Below, one piece after another: positions 13,339 to 13,379 of a DNA stretch of 13,379 nucleotides. The stretch is from Bacilli bacterium (GTDB taxonomy: Bacteria; Bacillota_I; Bacilli_A; RF39; UBA660): assembly GCA_028685445.1 (NCBI GenBank), contig JAQUDY010000015.1:1-13379 (forward strand), in the 5' to 3' direction. Position 1 is the first letter of the stretch. Each line of letters opens with the position of its first letter. The notes under the pieces were generated by a model. It did no database searches. It worked only from the letters and a program-made list of their open reading frames with translations, and was not told where the DNA came from. The position numbers were made by a program, and so were the translations under genes.

Positions 13339-13379
13339 GGAGGGATAGCGAAGTGGTCAAACGCGGCAGACTGTAAATC
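13339..13379 (+). tRNA. tRNA-Tyr (anticodon GTA), 3' partial
   Basis: It starts GGAGGGA TA GCGA, as tyrosine tRNAs do, and has stem GCAGA and loop CTGTAAA with anticodon GTA at 13373-13375. The window ends inside the anticodon stem, so the long variable arm and 3' half are not visible. Confidence 0.92.

Noticed and set aside
1..13379. Insertion sequence, prophage, CRISPR array or defence island
   Set aside because: No transposase, integrase, phage structural genes, terminal repeats or regularly spaced repeats were found. The tRNA cluster at the right shows no adjacent integrase within the window.

Overview
The window is strongly AT-rich chromosomal DNA that looks like a low-GC Bacillota genome, probably a Bacilli lineage near the Erysipelotrichales/RF39/Mollicutes branch. 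Most genes have AGGAGG-type ribosome sites and TATAAT promoters. Trp is read from TGG and one conserved gene ends in TGA, so the standard bacterial code applies. Placement is inferred from composition and gene families only.

Layout. (1) 1-3094: a cell-surface block with the 3' end of an unrecognised gene, an ER-type (SipW-like) signal peptidase I, a TasA/camelysin-like secreted protein with a C-terminal cysteine-bearing domain, a terminator shared by convergent genes, and a second smaller TasA/camelysin-like protein on the minus strand. (2) 3276-6401: a calcium-type P-type ATPase (PMCA/P2B class) and a PF06541-like membrane protein. (3) 6480-7714: a membrane-anchored thioredoxin-fold-like protein without CxxC, the tRNA methyltransferase TrmL, and a convergent single-cluster ferredoxin. 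(4) 7816-10454: an unknown tail-anchored protein, the sporulation protein YunB, a second unknown protein with a C-terminal membrane anchor, and YutD. (5) 10509-12553: a DUF1292-like protein, a disordered Q/N/P-rich protein, a YutH-like (CotS-family kinase-fold) spore protein, and a convergent NifU C-terminal-domain protein (YutI/Nfu type). (6) 12634-12987: an S1-domain RNA-binding protein of the YugI/CvfD type. (7) 13066-end: a tRNA cluster Leu(TAA)-Val(TAC)-Thr(TGT)-Tyr(GTA), the last cut by the window edge.

How they fit. The signal peptidase very probably processes the two TasA-like exported proteins beside it, making a small surface-fibre or matrix module. Four genes (yunB, yutD, yutH, yutI homologues) come from the set called yun/yut in Bacillus subtilis, which points to descent from a spore former and perhaps retained sporulation. 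The two sporulation genes, yunB and yutH, are each placed right behind a terminator, have no Shine-Dalgarno sequence, and carry a sigma-E-like CATATA-N-T box a few bases before the ATG. That pairing is the most interesting regulatory signal seen here.
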